A stretch of DNA of 64,000 nucleotides from Natronococcus sp. A-GB7 (GTDB lineage Archaea > Halobacteriota > Halobacteria > Halobacteriales > Natrialbaceae). The stretch spans positions 115,124-179,123 of the forward strand of contig NZ_JARUKV010000007.1 in the NCBI RefSeq assembly GCF_029688865.1, in the 5' to 3' direction. The position numbers were made by a program, and so were the translations under genes. Numbering within the stretch: the stretch's first letter is position 1; each line of letters begins with the position of its first letter. Shown in pieces: positions 44,738-55,135 of the stretch. The notes beneath the pieces were generated by a model, which was given only the letters and a program-made list of their open reading frames with translations, was not told the DNA's origin and did no database searches.

Positions 44738-45931
44738 ATGGAGATGACAGCCGCCTTCGAGGGCCTCGAGTGCGTCGACTGCGAGTCGACGGTCGACGCC
44801 GACGCGGAGACCCACCGGTGTCCGGACTGCGGTGGAATCCTCGATCCGAGCTACGATTACGACGCGGTCGAGCTGGATCGCGAAACGCTCGCCGAGCGTC
44901 CGTTCGACTCGCTGTGGCGCTACGAGGAGCTGCTCCCGTTCCCCCGCGAGACCGCGGTGACGATGAACGAGGGGGCGACGCCGCTGGTCGAGTGTCCGAC
45001 TCTGGCCGACGAGCTGGGCGTCGGTCGGCTGCTGATCAAAGACGAGGGGCGGAACCCGACGGGGACGTTCAAGGATCGGGGCCAGACCGTCGCCGTGACG
45101 GCGGCTGCCCAACACGGTGCGACCGACGTCGCGCTGGCGTCGGCCGGCAACGCGGGTCAGGCGGCCGCAGCGTACGCTGGACGGGCGGGAATGGAGTCGA
45201 ACGTCTACGTCCCCTCGCGTTCGGGCTTTACGAACAAGGCGATGATCAACGTCCACGGCGGCGACATGAACGTCGTCGGGGGTCGAATCGGCGAGGCCGT
45301 CGCGGCCTTCGAGGAGGCCTTGGGAGAGCACGACGACTGGTACTCCCTCCAGACGTTCGCCACGCCCTACCGCCACGAGGGCAAGAAGACGATGTTCTAC
45401 GAGATCGCCGAACGCCTCGAGTGGGAAACCCCGGACATCGTCTCGTACCCGACCGGGGGCGGGGTCGGTCTCGTCGGCATGTACAAGGCCGCCCGGGAGC
45501 TCGAGACGCTCGGCCTGACCGACGCCGTTCCGTCCTTCTACGCCGCGCAGGCGTCGGGGTGTGCGCCGATCGTGGAGGCGTTCGAGGAGGGTCGGGACGT
45601 CCACGAACCGGTCGAACACCCCGACACGATCTGCGGCGGCATCGAGATCCCCGACCCCGGCGCGAGCCCGTGGATCCTCGAGGCGATCCGCGAGAGCGAC
45701 GGCGGCGCCGTCGCGACCGACGACCCCGAGATCCTCGATGCCGCGATCGCGGTCGCGAAGCGAGAGGGCCTCGAGATGGCGCCGACCTGCGCCGCGGCGG
45801 TCAGCGGTCTCTTCGAGCTGTCCGATCGGGGCGCATTCGACGGCGACGAGACGGTCGTCGCGGTCAACACCGGGACGGGGAACAAGGAGGCCGACGTCTT
45901 GCGCAGCCACCTGATGAGCAAGGGAATCTGA
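44738..45931 (+). CDS. thrC: Threonine synthase
   Basis: A 397-residue PLP enzyme turning O-phosphohomoserine into threonine. It has an N-terminal zinc-ribbon-like segment (CVDCESTVDADAETHRCPDC), the PLP lysine in GRNPTGTFKDRGQTVAV, and the glycine-rich phosphate loop in VSYPTGGGVGLVGMYKA. A promoter-like element lies before 44738. Its stop codon abuts the stop of the histidine kinase gene on the other strand with no gap, so the two genes converge. Confidence 0.93.
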   Translation: MEMTAAFEGLECVDCESTVDADAETHRCPDCGGILDPSYDYDAVELDRETLAERPFDSLWRYEELLPFPRETAVTMNEGATPLVECPTLADELGVGRLLIKDEGRNPTGTFKDRGQTVAVTAAAQHGATDVALASAGNAGQAAAAYAGRAGMESNVYVPSRSGFTNKAMINVHGGDMNVVGGRIGEAVAAFEEALGEHDDWYSLQTFATPYRHEGKKTMFYEIAERLEWETPDIVSYPTGGGVGLVGMYKAARELETLGLTDAVPSFYAAQASGCAPIVEAFEEGRDVHEPVEHPDTICGGIEIPDPGASPWILEAIRESDGGAVATDDPEILDAAIAVAKREGLEMAPTCAAAVSGLFELSDRGAFDGDETVVAVNTGTGNKEADVLRSHLMSKGI

Positions 45932-48604
45932 TCACTCCCGGTCGGCTGCCGGGAGCGTAAACGAAAACGTCGACCCCTCGCCGGGCTCGGATTCGGCCCA
46001 CATCTCGCCGCCGTGGCGCTCGACGATCCGCCGACAGAGCGCGAGTCCGATCCCCGAGCCTGCGTACTCGTCGTGGGTGTGCAACCGATGAAACACCTCG
46101 AAGATGCGTTCGGTCTCGTCGGGGTGGATACCGATCCCCTCGTCTCGAACCGAGATCCGCCACATCGACCCCCGACGTTCAGTTGAGACGGCTATCTGGG
46201 GACTGCCGTCCCGCGAGTACGTGAGCGCGTTCGAGAGGACGTTCCGGAAGAGCTGTCGAAGCTGTTTGGAATCGCCCTCGACCCGCGGGAGCGCCTCGGT
46301 GCTGATCTCGGCGCTCGACTCTTCGATCCGCCCCCCCAGCGCTCCGCGAACCTCGTCGAACACGTCCTCGAGGTCGACCGGCTCGAGCGGGTCGCCAGCG
46401 GTCTCGATCCGGGAGTAGGCGAGCAGGCCGTCGATCATCTCGCGCATCCGGTCGGCGCCGTCGACCGCGAACGCGAGGAACTCCGCCGCGTCGTCCTCGA
46501 GTCGGTCGCCGTAGCGCCCCTCGAGCAGCTGAAGGTAGCTCGAGACCATCCGCAGCGGCTCCTGGAGGTCGTGGGAGGCGGCGTAGGCGAACCGCTCGAG
46601 GCGTTCGTTCGACGTCTCGAGCTTCTCGATCGTTTCCTCGAGCCGGCGCTGGTACTCCCGGCGTTCCGTGACGTCGGTCTGGGTGATCACGCCGCGACGA
46701 ACCTCGCCTCGTTCGTTCCTGACTGGCATCCCGTGTGCCAGAACGATCCGTCGGTCGCCGTCGACGGTCTCGATCTCGTGGACGTCGGGCTCGGTCACCT
46801 CCTCGCCGTCGAGAACGCGGGCCATCGTCCACTCCTCGGGCTCGATCGGCTCGCTGGTGTCGGCCCACCAGCCGTCGTAGCGGTCGTAGTCGGCGATCGA
46901 TTCGGCGTCGAAAACGTCCCCGCCCCACAGCTCCCGGGCCGTTTCGTTGGCCTCGATGAGTCGCCCGTCGACGTCGGCGACGATCACCGCGACGGGCAAC
47001 ACCTCGAACAGCGTCTCGAGCTGGCGCTTGTGTGTCTGGAGCTCTCGCTCGGCGCGCTTTCGTTCGGTGATGTCGGCGACCGCGCCGGGGAACGTACGCG
47101 GGGTCCCGTCCTCGTCGCACTCGACGTGACCGCGGGCGACGATCCAGCGGAGCTCACCGTCGGCGTTGTAGACGCGATACTCCTCCTCGTACTCGCCGCA
47201 GCGCTCGAGGGCGTCCTCGATGCTTCGCTCGACGCGGTCGCGGTCGGCCGGGTGGATCGACGAGACGAAGCGCTCGAGGGGAACACCCTCCCGAGCCTCG
47301 TCGGGGTCGACCCCGAACGTCTTGGCGAACGCTGCCCCCGCGATAAACTGGTCTTCCTGGACGTGCCACTCCCAGGTTCCGACGGCGCCGGCTTCCGTGG
47401 CGGCCTCGAGCTGGGCCTTCGCGTCCTGCAGGAAGCGCTCGCGTTCCTTCTGGTCGGTGACGTCCTGGGCCATCGTCAGCCCGGCGAGGACGGTCCCTCC
47501 GTCGTCGGTTACCGGGACCACGTGGACGAGCCACGTCCGCCCGGCCTGCTCGAGTTCGAACCGCTGTTCCTCGCCCTCGAGGGCCCGCTGGTAGGCCGGA
47601 CCGACCGTCGCCGCGACCGACTCGTCCCAGACCTCCCGGAAGTGTCTCCCCTCGAGGTCGGCGGGGTCGGCGTCGAGCCGATCGAAGCCGCGACCCGCCG
47701 CCAGCGTGTACTCCCCGTCGCGGTCGAAGAGGGCGACGATCCCGTTCGGGAAGTGTTCGGCGAGGGTTCGGTACCGACGCTCCGACACCGTCAGCCGACG
47801 CTCGCGTTCGACCTGTTCGGTCACGTCCCGGAAGTACACCGAGATCCCGACCTCGGTCGGGTAGACGTCCATCTGGACCCAGCTATCGAGGGGGTCGACG
47901 CGACGCTCGAACGAGAGGGGCTTTTTCGTCGCCATCACGGTCCTGAGTCGCTCCTCGAGGTGGGTGTCGACGAGCGACGGCAGCGCCTCCCAGACGTTCG
48001 TCCCGTGTAGCTCCTCGGCCGGCCGGCCGAACAGCTCCGCGGCCCGGTCGTTAACGTAGGTAACCCGCCAGCCGTCGTCGAGGGCGCAGAAGGCGTCGGA
48101 GATGCGGTCGAACACCGCGTCGAGTTCGGACGAGAGCTGGTCGACGCTGCGCTCGAGTCGCCTGGTTCGCCGGTCCGGTTCGTCGCTTCTACGACCCGCT
48201 TGCGGTGGTGCTCCCGAGTGCCTGACGATGCAGACGGTGCCGTGTTCCTCTCCCTCCTCGACGAGTTGCTCCAGCCGGACCGCACAGTCGATGGTTCGGC
48301 CGTCCGCGGTCTCGATCGCCGTCTCGAGGTCCCGTCTGTCGCCCGGGTCGTCTTCGCGCTCGCGCTCGCACTCGAGGACGGCGTCGTCGAACAGGGCCGA
48401 GACGTGTTCGTTCACCAGCTGCTCGCGAGCGTAGCCCGCGATCTCGAGCAGGTCGTCGGTGACCGCGACGATCCGCCCGTCGGCGTCGAGTTGCAGCACA
48501 CCGCCGTCGAGGGCGTCGGCAACCGCCCGAAACCGCTGCCGTTCGACGGCCGGGCTGTCGGTCGACCACCGCAGTTCCTCGGTCGATTCCGCCCGATCGC
48601 TCAT
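45932..48604 (-). CDS. Multi-PAS sensor histidine kinase
   Basis: An 890-residue soluble histidine kinase without clear membrane helices. Five PAS-type domains are visible at about residues 22-130, 158-275, 282-400, 405-525 and 530-650; the fourth has the PAC end [20 protein letters not shown]. The kinase core has the H-box [21 protein letters not shown]-box [10 protein letters not shown], and G-boxes DEGIGI and [18 protein letters not shown]. The H-box type is that of bacteriophytochrome-like kinases. No response regulator gene is adjacent, so its partner is unknown. Cytoplasmic redox, light or small-molecule sensing is possible. Confidence 0.93.
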   Translation of the reverse strand: MSDRAESTEELRWSTDSPAVERQRFRAVADALDGGVLQLDADGRIVAVTDDLLEIAGYAREQLVNEHVSALFDDAVLECEREREDDPGDRRDLETAIETADGRTIDCAVRLEQLVEEGEEHGTVCIVRHSGAPPQAGRRSDEPDRRTRRLERSVDQLSSELDAVFDRISDAFCALDDGWRVTYVNDRAAELFGRPAEELHGTNVWEALPSLVDTHLEERLRTVMATKKPLSFERRVDPLDSWVQMDVYPTEVGISVYFRDVTEQVERERRLTVSERRYRTLAEHFPNGIVALFDRDGEYTLAAGRGFDRLDADPADLEGRHFREVWDESVAATVGPAYQRALEGEEQRFELEQAGRTWLVHVVPVTDDGGTVLAGLTMAQDVTDQKERERFLQDAKAQLEAATEAGAVGTWEWHVQEDQFIAGAAFAKTFGVDPDEAREGVPLERFVSSIHPADRDRVERSIEDALERCGEYEEEYRVYNADGELRWIVARGHVECDEDGTPRTFPGAVADITERKRAERELQTHKRQLETLFEVLPVAVIVADVDGRLIEANETARELWGGDVFDAESIADYDRYDGWWADTSEPIEPEEWTMARVLDGEEVTEPDVHEIETVDGDRRIVLAHGMPVRNERGEVRRGVITQTDVTERREYQRRLEETIEKLETSNERLERFAYAASHDLQEPLRMVSSYLQLLEGRYGDRLEDDAAEFLAFAVDGADRMREMIDGLLAYSRIETAGDPLEPVDLEDVFDEVRGALGGRIEESSAEISTEALPRVEGDSKQLRQLFRNVLSNALTYSRDGSPQIAVSTERRGSMWRISVRDEGIGIHPDETERIFEVFHRLHTHDEYAGSGIGLALCRRIVERHGGEMWAESEPGEGSTFSFTLPAADRE

Positions 48605-48759
48605 ACGGCGACTACTGTCCGCCGGAAAAAATAAACTCGGTGTTTACCCGGTCGTTCGTCGACGGTGCGGTACGGGGCGGCGAATCGGCTGGTGGCGACG
48701 GATTACCGTCTGGCGGCCGTTTCGTAGCGCTTTTCCCGGTTGTCGGGAAACGGAGCGGT

Positions 48760-49458
48760 ATGACTGCCCCCTGGGCCGACTGGAACCATATTCTCAAACT
48801 TGACCCCGACAAGGAGCTTCCCGACGGCGTCACCTTCGGCGACCTCTGTGCGACCGGGACCGACGCGATCGAGATCGGGGGGACGATGGGAATGACCGAG
48901 GAGAACATGACCGCGGTGATCGAGGCTTGCGCCGAACACGACGTCCCGCTCTACCAGGAGCCCGCCAACCCGAGCGTCGTCGTCCGGAACGACGCCCTCG
49001 AGGGCTACTTCATCCCGACGGTGTTCAACGCCGGCTCGCCGTTCTGGATCACCGAGGCCCACAAGGAGTGGGTCCGGATCGACACCGTCGACTGGGAGCG
49101 GACGACCACGGAGGCCTACATCGTCATGAACCCCGAGGCCGACGTGGCGACCCTGACGGAGGCCGACTGCGATCTCGGGGCCGACGACGTCGAAGCCTAC
49201 GCGAAGGTCGCCGAACGGATGTTCGGCCAGGAGATCGTCTACCTCGAGTACTCCGGGATGCTCGGCGACGAGGAGATCGTCCGAGCCGCAAGCGAGGGCG
49301 TCGACGCGTCGACGCTGTTCTACGGCGGCGGCATCCACGACTACGACTCAGCGTACGGGATGGCCCGGTACGCCGACGTGATCGTCGTCGGCGACCTCGC
49401 CCACGACGAGGGGGTCGACGCGCTGCGCGAGACCGTCGAGGCCGCAAACGACGCCTGA
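48760..49458 (+). CDS. Geranylgeranylglyceryl phosphate synthase
   Basis: A 232-residue TIM-barrel prenyltransferase joining geranylgeranyl diphosphate to sn-glycerol 1-phosphate, the first committed step of archaeal membrane lipids. Motifs: [51 protein letters not shown], and [20 protein letters not shown]. The start at 48760 gives [14 protein letters not shown]; the longer frame lacks support. It complements carS at 6299 in the same pathway. Confidence 0.95.
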   Translation: MTAPWADWNHILKLDPDKELPDGVTFGDLCATGTDAIEIGGTMGMTEENMTAVIEACAEHDVPLYQEPANPSVVVRNDALEGYFIPTVFNAGSPFWITEAHKEWVRIDTVDWERTTTEAYIVMNPEADVATLTEADCDLGADDVEAYAKVAERMFGQEIVYLEYSGMLGDEEIVRAASEGVDASTLFYGGGIHDYDSAYGMARYADVIVVGDLAHDEGVDALRETVEAANDA

Positions 49459-49459
49459 G

Positions 49460-50140
49460 CTACAGGATCCAGTCGAACCCCTCCGCGACGGCTCGTTTTC
49501 CGCCCGTTTCGACGATCTCGCCGTGACCCGGGATCAGCCGGTCGAACTCCCAGGCGAGGACGTCCCGGATCGACCGCCGGAACGACGCCTCGTTGGCGAT
49601 CGTCAGCCGGAACTCGATCGGGGGGCCGACCCGCCGATAGATCCCCAACAGCCGCGCGACGAGTCGCGTCCTCAGGGGGCTCGAGGGGCCGACGTGAAAG
49701 CCGACGTCGCCGAGGATCACGGTCCCGCTCGAGCGGTGGTAGTACGCGATCTCGGTGAGCCAGCGGTGGCCGTCGACCGCGACCTGATCGATATCGGCGC
49801 TCCAGCGCGGATCGGGAGTATCGCCCAGCAGCCCGTCGAACCGCAGGTCCGGTCGTCGGGCCGCGAGCCCGGGCGCCGCCAGCAGTTCGACGTCCGGGAA
49901 CGCCTCCCGATACTGTTCCATATAGAGATGTCCGTGAAGTTTGCTCGCGGGCGCGACGAAGCGCACGTCGCCGAGCTCCCCGAGTGCCGCCCGCAGGTCG
50001 GGGGTCAGTTCGGCTGGCGACTGAACGAACAGCCCCCCGCTCGAGAGTTCGACGACCGTCATGATCCGCCCGAGTTCGACGCCGACAAACCGCAGCGGTT
50101 CCTCGTAGGTCCACAGTCGATCGGCCCGTTGAGTGAGCAT
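49460..50140 (-). CDS. DUF4336 protein (metallo-beta-lactamase-like fold)
   Basis: A 226-residue protein of DUF4336 type. The layout follows MBL-fold enzymes: FVAPASKLHGHLYMEQYREA near the first metal site, SSGTVILGDVGFHV, and DRLIPGHGEIVETGGKRAV near the C-terminus, with the histidine of PGHGE. The HxHxDH signature is reduced to LHGHL, so hydrolase activity is uncertain. Convergent with the GGGP synthase gene, one base between the stop codons. Confidence 0.8.
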   Translation of the reverse strand: MLTQRADRLWTYEEPLRFVGVELGRIMTVVELSSGGLFVQSPAELTPDLRAALGELGDVRFVAPASKLHGHLYMEQYREAFPDVELLAAPGLAARRPDLRFDGLLGDTPDPRWSADIDQVAVDGHRWLTEIAYYHRSSGTVILGDVGFHVGPSSPLRTRLVARLLGIYRRVGPPIEFRLTIANEASFRRSIRDVLAWEFDRLIPGHGEIVETGGKRAVAEGFDWIL

Positions 50141-50213
50141 TCCGTGGTCCTACACGTGGTGCGGTATCAAAACACTCGCTCGTGTGCAGTGGGATCGACT
50201 CGAGGGGCTCTGG

Positions 50214-51281
50214 TCACTCGAGCCGGTAGCGCAACAGCGCCGCGATCCCGCCGAGGTTCGAGAGCTGCTCGCCGGGCGGGAACTCGCTCGAGAACACCGT
50301 CACCTCGCCGCCCTTCTGCTCGGCCGTGCGGACGACGTCGTCGACATTGAGATTCCACTCGCCGTCGGGGCCTCGCTCCTGTCGGAGTCGGTCGTCGACG
50401 ATCAGCAGGTGCTCGATCGCGCCGTACTCGGCGGCCTGCTTGACTTCGTCGGGACCGTAGGCGGCCTTCGCGCCCTGGGCGATGCGCTGGGTCAGCTCGT
50501 CGATGTACTCGGCCTCGCTCTCGATGCGAGTCTCCTGCTGGACGTCCGCGACGGCGCCGCGTTTGAGCACCTCGTGGACGCCCCGGTCGCCGACGGCCGC
50601 CGCGTCGACCATCGTGATCTTCTCGGCGACCTCGGGCGCGTTCTGCTCGATGTACTTGTAGGCGTCCTGTTTCGTGAACCCGGGTCCCGCGAGGATGACC
50701 GCGTCGGCGTCCTGGCGCTCGAGGACCGTCGCCAGCTCCGCGAACAGCTCCGAGCGCTCGCGGGCGAACTCCCCCTTGCCGGTGGGGCCGCTGATCGCCG
50801 CTCGCTCCTCGGTGCCGTACTGGGCGACCGTGTGGACGTGAGCCTGGCCCTCCTCGACGGTCGCGATAGCGACGTCCGGATTCTCGGTTGCCTCCTCGGC
50901 CTCCTCGAGGCGGGCCTCCTGGTCGGGTTTGAACCGCTTCTCGATCGACAGCTCCTCGCGCTCCTCGACGTTCAGCGTGTGGTGGAAGCCGAGCTGGTCC
51001 TCCCGCGAGCAGGCGACGATCTCACCCCCGACGCGAAGTCGGTTGGCGAACTTGTGGAACTCGATATCGTCGACGGCGATGGCGACCCACATGTGCTCGC
51101 GCTCGCCGCCCGTATCCCGCATCTGGTCGTCGTTGCGCTGAATCCGCCGGGTCGTATCGCCCGCGACCCTGTCGCCGGGCTCGAGGACGTACTGGAGGTG
51201 CCAGAGGTCGTCCACGCTCTCGGGGACGACGGTGAGCCGCTCGCGACCCCCGTCGAGTCGCTCCCGGTCTTTGATCTGCAT
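50214..51281 (-). CDS. pelA: Pelota, mRNA surveillance and ribosome rescue factor
   Basis: A 355-residue archaeal pelota, the eRF1-like factor that, with a GTPase (aEF1A in archaea) and ABCE1, splits stalled ribosomes. The N-terminal Sm-like domain has [20 protein letters not shown] and [13 protein letters not shown]; the middle domain has [20 protein letters not shown]; the C-terminal domain has [14 protein letters not shown] and [19 protein letters not shown]. It lacks the GGQ of release factors, as expected. Start at 51281 gives [16 protein letters not shown]. Confidence 0.95.
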   Translation of the reverse strand: MQIKDRERLDGGRERLTVVPESVDDLWHLQYVLEPGDRVAGDTTRRIQRNDDQMRDTGGEREHMWVAIAVDDIEFHKFANRLRVGGEIVACSREDQLGFHHTLNVEEREELSIEKRFKPDQEARLEEAEEATENPDVAIATVEEGQAHVHTVAQYGTEERAAISGPTGKGEFARERSELFAELATVLERQDADAVILAGPGFTKQDAYKYIEQNAPEVAEKITMVDAAAVGDRGVHEVLKRGAVADVQQETRIESEAEYIDELTQRIAQGAKAAYGPDEVKQAAEYGAIEHLLIVDDRLRQERGPDGEWNLNVDDVVRTAEQKGGEVTVFSSEFPPGEQLSNLGGIAALLRYRLE

Positions 51282-51546
51282 ACCCGTCAGTCCGGTCGGC
51301 CCGGTAAAAGATGCTGTTGTTCGCGGTCCGCGTCGGCACGCTCGACGGCGACTCGCGGTCTGCCGAACGGTAAAACGAGTCGGCCAGCGGCGGTCGTTCC
51401 TACCGGAAAGAATGGCAGCTATCTCGGATCCGGCTATCGGCGCCGTTCCGGTCCCTTCTTGCGGTTTTCGCTCGAACCGCCGTCCGCTCTCCGGTAAGCA
51501 TTGCCCGGGCCAACGAACGGAGGCCGGTCGCGGACGAAGCGTCGGT

Positions 51547-51876
51547 ATGACGATCGCAGTGCGAACGCTCGACGACGGGGCGTGGATCAGCGTCAACGAC
51601 AGCCGACAGGTAAGCGTGAGCGACGTTTGGACCCTCTCACACGGCACGTTCTGCGGGTGCGAACCGGCGTACGTCCTCCTGGAGGGGTTCTTCGGCGTCG
51701 ACGTCAGCGGGTCGATCGTCGTCGCGGACACCGTCGGACGGTGTCTCGACTGTGGGACTCAGGACTCGATCGATCGATTGCCCGTCGGTCGGATCGTCGA
51801 CGGCGAGTTCAAGCCGTACGGACCCGAGGGCGTCCAGTCGATCGTCGAACCGACGTCCCGAACCAGGCGAGAGTGA
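51547..51876 (+). CDS. Small cysteine-containing haloarchaeal protein
   Basis: A 109-residue protein of unknown function. It is beta-rich at the start ([20 protein letters not shown]) and has cysteine pairs FCGCEPAYV (about residues 36-44) and [10 protein letters not shown] (about 66-75), which could bind zinc or a cluster. ATG at 51547 is chosen, since the frame upstream lacks codon bias. It lies 90 bases before the nitrite/sulfite reductase gene in the same direction, but the reductase has its own TATA box. Confidence 0.6.
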   Translation: MTIAVRTLDDGAWISVNDSRQVSVSDVWTLSHGTFCGCEPAYVLLEGFFGVDVSGSIVVADTVGRCLDCGTQDSIDRLPVGRIVDGEFKPYGPEGVQSIVEPTSRTRRE

Positions 51877-51935
51877 AGCGGCAATTCTGTCCGAGAGCGG
51901 CTAGATGCGGGGAGAACTGACGAGAGGCAGGGGTG

Positions 51936-51943
51936 CTTATAAT
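51936..51943 (+). promoter_or_regulatory. TATA box of the nitrite/sulfite reductase gene
   Basis: CTTATAAT is centred about 27 bases before the ATG at 51967, giving a leaderless transcript. The match to the archaeal box is among the best in this window, fitting a gene with strong, regulated expression. Confidence 0.65.
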
Positions 51944-51966
51944 GGGAGTTCATACGAAGGATATCA

Positions 51967-53745
51967 ATGGCGAGTGACGTCGAGCAGTGGAAGGACGAGC
52001 TCTACGGTACCGATATCCGCGCCGAAATCGAGCGCTTCGCGGAGGAGGGGTGGGAGGCGATTCCCGACGACGAACACGACGCGTGGTTCGAGCGCTTCAA
52101 GTGGTACGGCCTGTACCACCAGCGGGCCGGTCAGGAGTCCTATTTCATGATGCGGATCGGCCCGCCGGGGGGCGTTCTCGAGCCCGGCCAGTTCCGAGAG
52201 ATCGTCGAGATCGCCGACGACTTCTCCCGCGGCCCCGCCGAGAATCCGGTGTTCGGCAACGGCTGGATCGACGTGACGACCCGCCAGGCGATCCAGCTCC
52301 ACTGGATCCGCCTCGAGGACGTCCCCGAGATCTTCGAGCGCCTCGAGTCGGTCGGCCTCTCGACGGTCCAGGCCTGCGGCGACTCCTGGCGCAACATCGT
52401 CGGCTGCCCGGTCGCCGGCAAGGACAAGCACGAGCACGTCGACGCCGATGCGCTCGCGACGGAACTCCACGACACGTTCAAGAAGAACGAGGCTCACTCG
52501 AACCTCCCGCGGAAGTGGAAGGTGTCGGTTACGGGCTGTGACGAGGGCTGCGGCCAGGGCGACATCAACGACCTCGCCTTCGAGCCCGCCGAGAAGGAGG
52601 TAGACGGCGAGACCGTCACGGGCTACAACGTCCGCGTCGGCGGCGGCCTCTCGCGCAACGAGCCCCGCTTCGCCCGGGATATCGACGTCTTCGCGACGCC
52701 CGAGCAGGCCGTCGACGTCGCCGGCGGCATCTCGGCGCTGTTCCGGGACAACGGCGACCGCGAGAACCGCTACAACGCCCGGATCAAGTTCCTCATGGAC
52801 GAGTGGGGTCCCGAGAAGTTCCGCGAGACCCTCCAGGAGGAGTACGTCGACTTCGAACTCCACGCGGCGGGCGAGGACCTCCGCGAGTCGTACTCCTACA
52901 ACGCCGGCGAGGCCGACGGCAAACACGACCACGTCGGCGTCCACGAACAGCCCGACGGCAACTACTACGTCGGGCTCAACGTCCTCGTCGGGCGCATCGG
53001 CGTCGACGAGGCGTACGACCTCGCGGACGCCGCCGACGAGCACGGCTCGGGCGAGGTCCGACTCACCCAGCGCCAGAACATCGTCTTCACCGACGTCCCC
53101 GAGGAGAGCGTCGACGACCTGCGCTCCCAGGACGTCCTCGAGCACTACAGCCCCGACCCGCACCCGTTCCAGCGCGGCTCGATCGCCTGCACCGGAACGG
53201 AGTTCTGCTCGCTCTCGATCGTCGAGACGAAGAACCGCCAGGTCCGCTACGCCCGCTGGCTCACGAACAACGTCGAGCTCCCCGAGGGCGTCGAGAACTT
53301 CCACGTCCACCTCTCGGGCTGTACCGCCTCCTGCGCCCAGCCCCAGATCGCCGACGTCTCCCTGCGCGGGATGAAGACGCGCAAGGACGGCGAACCGGTC
53401 GAGGCGCTGGACATCGGCCTCGGCGGCGGGCTCGGCGAGGAGCCGCAGTTCGCCTCCTGGATCGCAGAGCGGGTCCCCGCCGACGAGGTGCCCGGCGCGA
53501 TCGCGAACCTCCTCGAGAACTTCGAGGAAGCTCGCGACAGCGAGACCCAGAGCTTCCGCGAGTTCGTCGGCGAGCGCGATGACGAGGAGCTCGCCGACCT
53601 GATCGAGCCCGAGGAGACCGACTACGACGATCCGTTCATGCACAACACGAAGCGGACGTGGTACCCCTACGCGGAGGACGACGACCTGAACGAGAGCCCC
53701 GCTCCCGCGAAGGCCGACGGGACGCCGATCCCGTCCGACGACTAA
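51967..53745 (+). CDS. nirA: Ferredoxin-dependent nitrite/sulfite reductase
   Basis: A 592-residue siroheme/4Fe-4S enzyme of the assimilatory nitrite and sulfite reductase family, carrying out six-electron reduction to ammonia or sulfide. It shows the two-fold repeat: an N-terminal half with FFMMRIGPPGG-like (SYFMMRIGPPGGVL) and DVTTRQAIQLHWIRLED, and a second with EVRLTQRQNIVFTDV. The cluster and siroheme cysteines are ACTGTEFCSLSIVETKNR and GCTASCAQPQIADVSL. Another CDEGCGQGD lies near residue 190. The nitrite role is favoured by length and by use in haloarchaea, but no nitrate reductase or transporter is present here, so sulfite remains possible. Confidence 0.88.
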   Translation: MASDVEQWKDELYGTDIRAEIERFAEEGWEAIPDDEHDAWFERFKWYGLYHQRAGQESYFMMRIGPPGGVLEPGQFREIVEIADDFSRGPAENPVFGNGWIDVTTRQAIQLHWIRLEDVPEIFERLESVGLSTVQACGDSWRNIVGCPVAGKDKHEHVDADALATELHDTFKKNEAHSNLPRKWKVSVTGCDEGCGQGDINDLAFEPAEKEVDGETVTGYNVRVGGGLSRNEPRFARDIDVFATPEQAVDVAGGISALFRDNGDRENRYNARIKFLMDEWGPEKFRETLQEEYVDFELHAAGEDLRESYSYNAGEADGKHDHVGVHEQPDGNYYVGLNVLVGRIGVDEAYDLADAADEHGSGEVRLTQRQNIVFTDVPEESVDDLRSQDVLEHYSPDPHPFQRGSIACTGTEFCSLSIVETKNRQVRYARWLTNNVELPEGVENFHVHLSGCTASCAQPQIADVSLRGMKTRKDGEPVEALDIGLGGGLGEEPQFASWIAERVPADEVPGAIANLLENFEEARDSETQSFREFVGERDDEELADLIEPEETDYDDPFMHNTKRTWYPYAEDDDLNESPAPAKADGTPIPSDD

Positions 53746-53881
53746 CCGACGTTCACCGCTCGGTGCCGTTCTCTCGCCTACCGTTCCACGACCGTCCCGG
53801 CAGCCGCAGCACTCGGTTCGATGTGACCGCGTTTCGCGTCGCTCCGGGCCGCCTAAGTGTCTCCACCCGCTCTCGAGAACC

Positions 53882-54166
53882 ATGGCAGACCGTCTGATGA
53901 AAGTCAACGCGTACACGACGCTCGACCTCGTCGACGCCGTCGCGAAGGGTCACGAGTTCGAGACGGAATCGCTCGCCGTAGTGAACGCGACGGCCGACAG
54001 GGAGGAACCCGACTGCGTCCGGCTGCAGCTCGAGCTCGACAACATGACCGAAGAACATCTTCCCGCACACATGGAGGAGGTTCAGCTGACGCCCGATCAG
54101 GCCCGAACGATCGCGAGCGACCTCGAGAAACACGCGGATCGGGTCGAGGACGCGACCGGCGAGTAG
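53882..54166 (+). CDS. Conserved haloarchaeal small protein
   Basis: A 94-residue acidic protein: MADRLMKVNAYTTLDLVDAV, a mixed alpha/beta core with VRLQLELDNMTEEHLPAHME, and a C-terminal helix LTPDQARTIASDLEKHADRV. The look is that of a widely conserved haloarchaeal family without known function. It is convergent with the next gene, one base apart. Confidence 0.8.
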   Translation: MADRLMKVNAYTTLDLVDAVAKGHEFETESLAVVNATADREEPDCVRLQLELDNMTEEHLPAHMEEVQLTPDQARTIASDLEKHADRVEDATGE

Positions 54167-54167
54167 G

Positions 54168-54428
54168 TTACTTGAGGTCCTCGAGGGTGTCCTTTGCCTT
54201 GTCGACCGCGGTGTCGAACGTGCTCTCGAGCTCCTCGACCGAACGCTCGACGTGGTAGACCCGCTCGCTCGGGACCCGCCGAACCATGTCGTTGCCGTCG
54301 TCGTCGGTGCCGTAGGCGAACAGCCAGTGGTCCTGGAAGTAGGCGATGTGATCGTTGTCGACCGTGACTTCCTCGATCTCGTCGCTCGCGTTCCTGTACG
54401 TGATCGTCGCGGTGCCGAGTTCTGCCAT
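54168..54428 (-). CDS. Conserved haloarchaeal small protein
   Basis: An 86-residue protein. The first 55 residues are beta-strands (ATITYRNASDEIEEVTVDND; HIAYFQDHWLFAYGTDDDGN), the rest a helix (SVEELESTFDTAVDKAKDTL). No family name can be given. It converges with the gene at 53882 with one base between their stop codons. Confidence 0.75.
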   Translation of the reverse strand: MAELGTATITYRNASDEIEEVTVDNDHIAYFQDHWLFAYGTDDDGNDMVRRVPSERVYHVERSVEELESTFDTAVDKAKDTLEDLK

Positions 54429-54545
54429 GCGTCCACTACCGGCCTCGGACGGGAAGCAACTGACCCGGCAGCTGCAACGGTCGTGTGTAAATAATTATCA
54501 TGGTTAGGGGTAGTCGGCTTCCGGCGCTGGAGCCTCTAGTTCGGT

Positions 54546-55079
54546 ATGAAAACGACTCAGCTGAACCGGCTGGCCGACTTCGGTACCCGCTCGATCATTA
54601 CTCACGCGATCATGGCGCTCTCACTCGCCAGCGCGATCACTGCCGGGCTGTTCATCGGTGGCGAGCTGGGACTGGTTTCGTTCGTCGCGCTGTTGAACTT
54701 CACGGCCGGACTGTGGATCGCACAGTCGATCCACTCGCTGGGTCACACACGAGACGGCGGCGAGTACACCGGTATCGTCGACGAGCTGATCGAACGCACC
54801 GAAACCCGAACGGACTCCGAACGCGGCCTCGACACCGGACGGCTGGCGCGGCTCGGAACCCTGATCGCGTTCGTGACGGCGGTCTCGCTGCTGACCTCGG
54901 CGCAGGTCCTCGCGGGGCCGTTGTTCTCGATCGCGGTCGTCGCGATCGGCAGCATCGCGCTCGTCACCGCCATCACCGGCTTCCTGATCTCGCTGGGAAC
55001 GGCCTACGACGAGTCGACCGAGCAGTGGGAGGCGGCGGCCGACCGACGGCGCCGCGAGCTGGCCGACAACCGGGAGTGA
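54546..55079 (+). CDS. Four-helix membrane protein, unknown function
   Basis: A 177-residue membrane protein with four hydrophobic segments: about residues 20-38, 42-58, 98-118 and 122-143. The central loop is charged (IERTETRTDSERGLDTGRL), and the C-terminus is a hydrophilic helix (STEQWEAAADRRRRELADN). An AT-rich sequence upstream (GTGTAAATAATTATCATGG, about 54483-54501) supplies the promoter. No family recognised. Confidence 0.78.
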   Translation: MKTTQLNRLADFGTRSIITHAIMALSLASAITAGLFIGGELGLVSFVALLNFTAGLWIAQSIHSLGHTRDGGEYTGIVDELIERTETRTDSERGLDTGRLARLGTLIAFVTAVSLLTSAQVLAGPLFSIAVVAIGSIALVTAITGFLISLGTAYDESTEQWEAAADRRRRELADNRE

Positions 55080-55135
55080 GCCGTCGAGCCGACACCTGTC
55101 GGCGGATCTAAGTACGCCTCGACGAACGAACGAGT

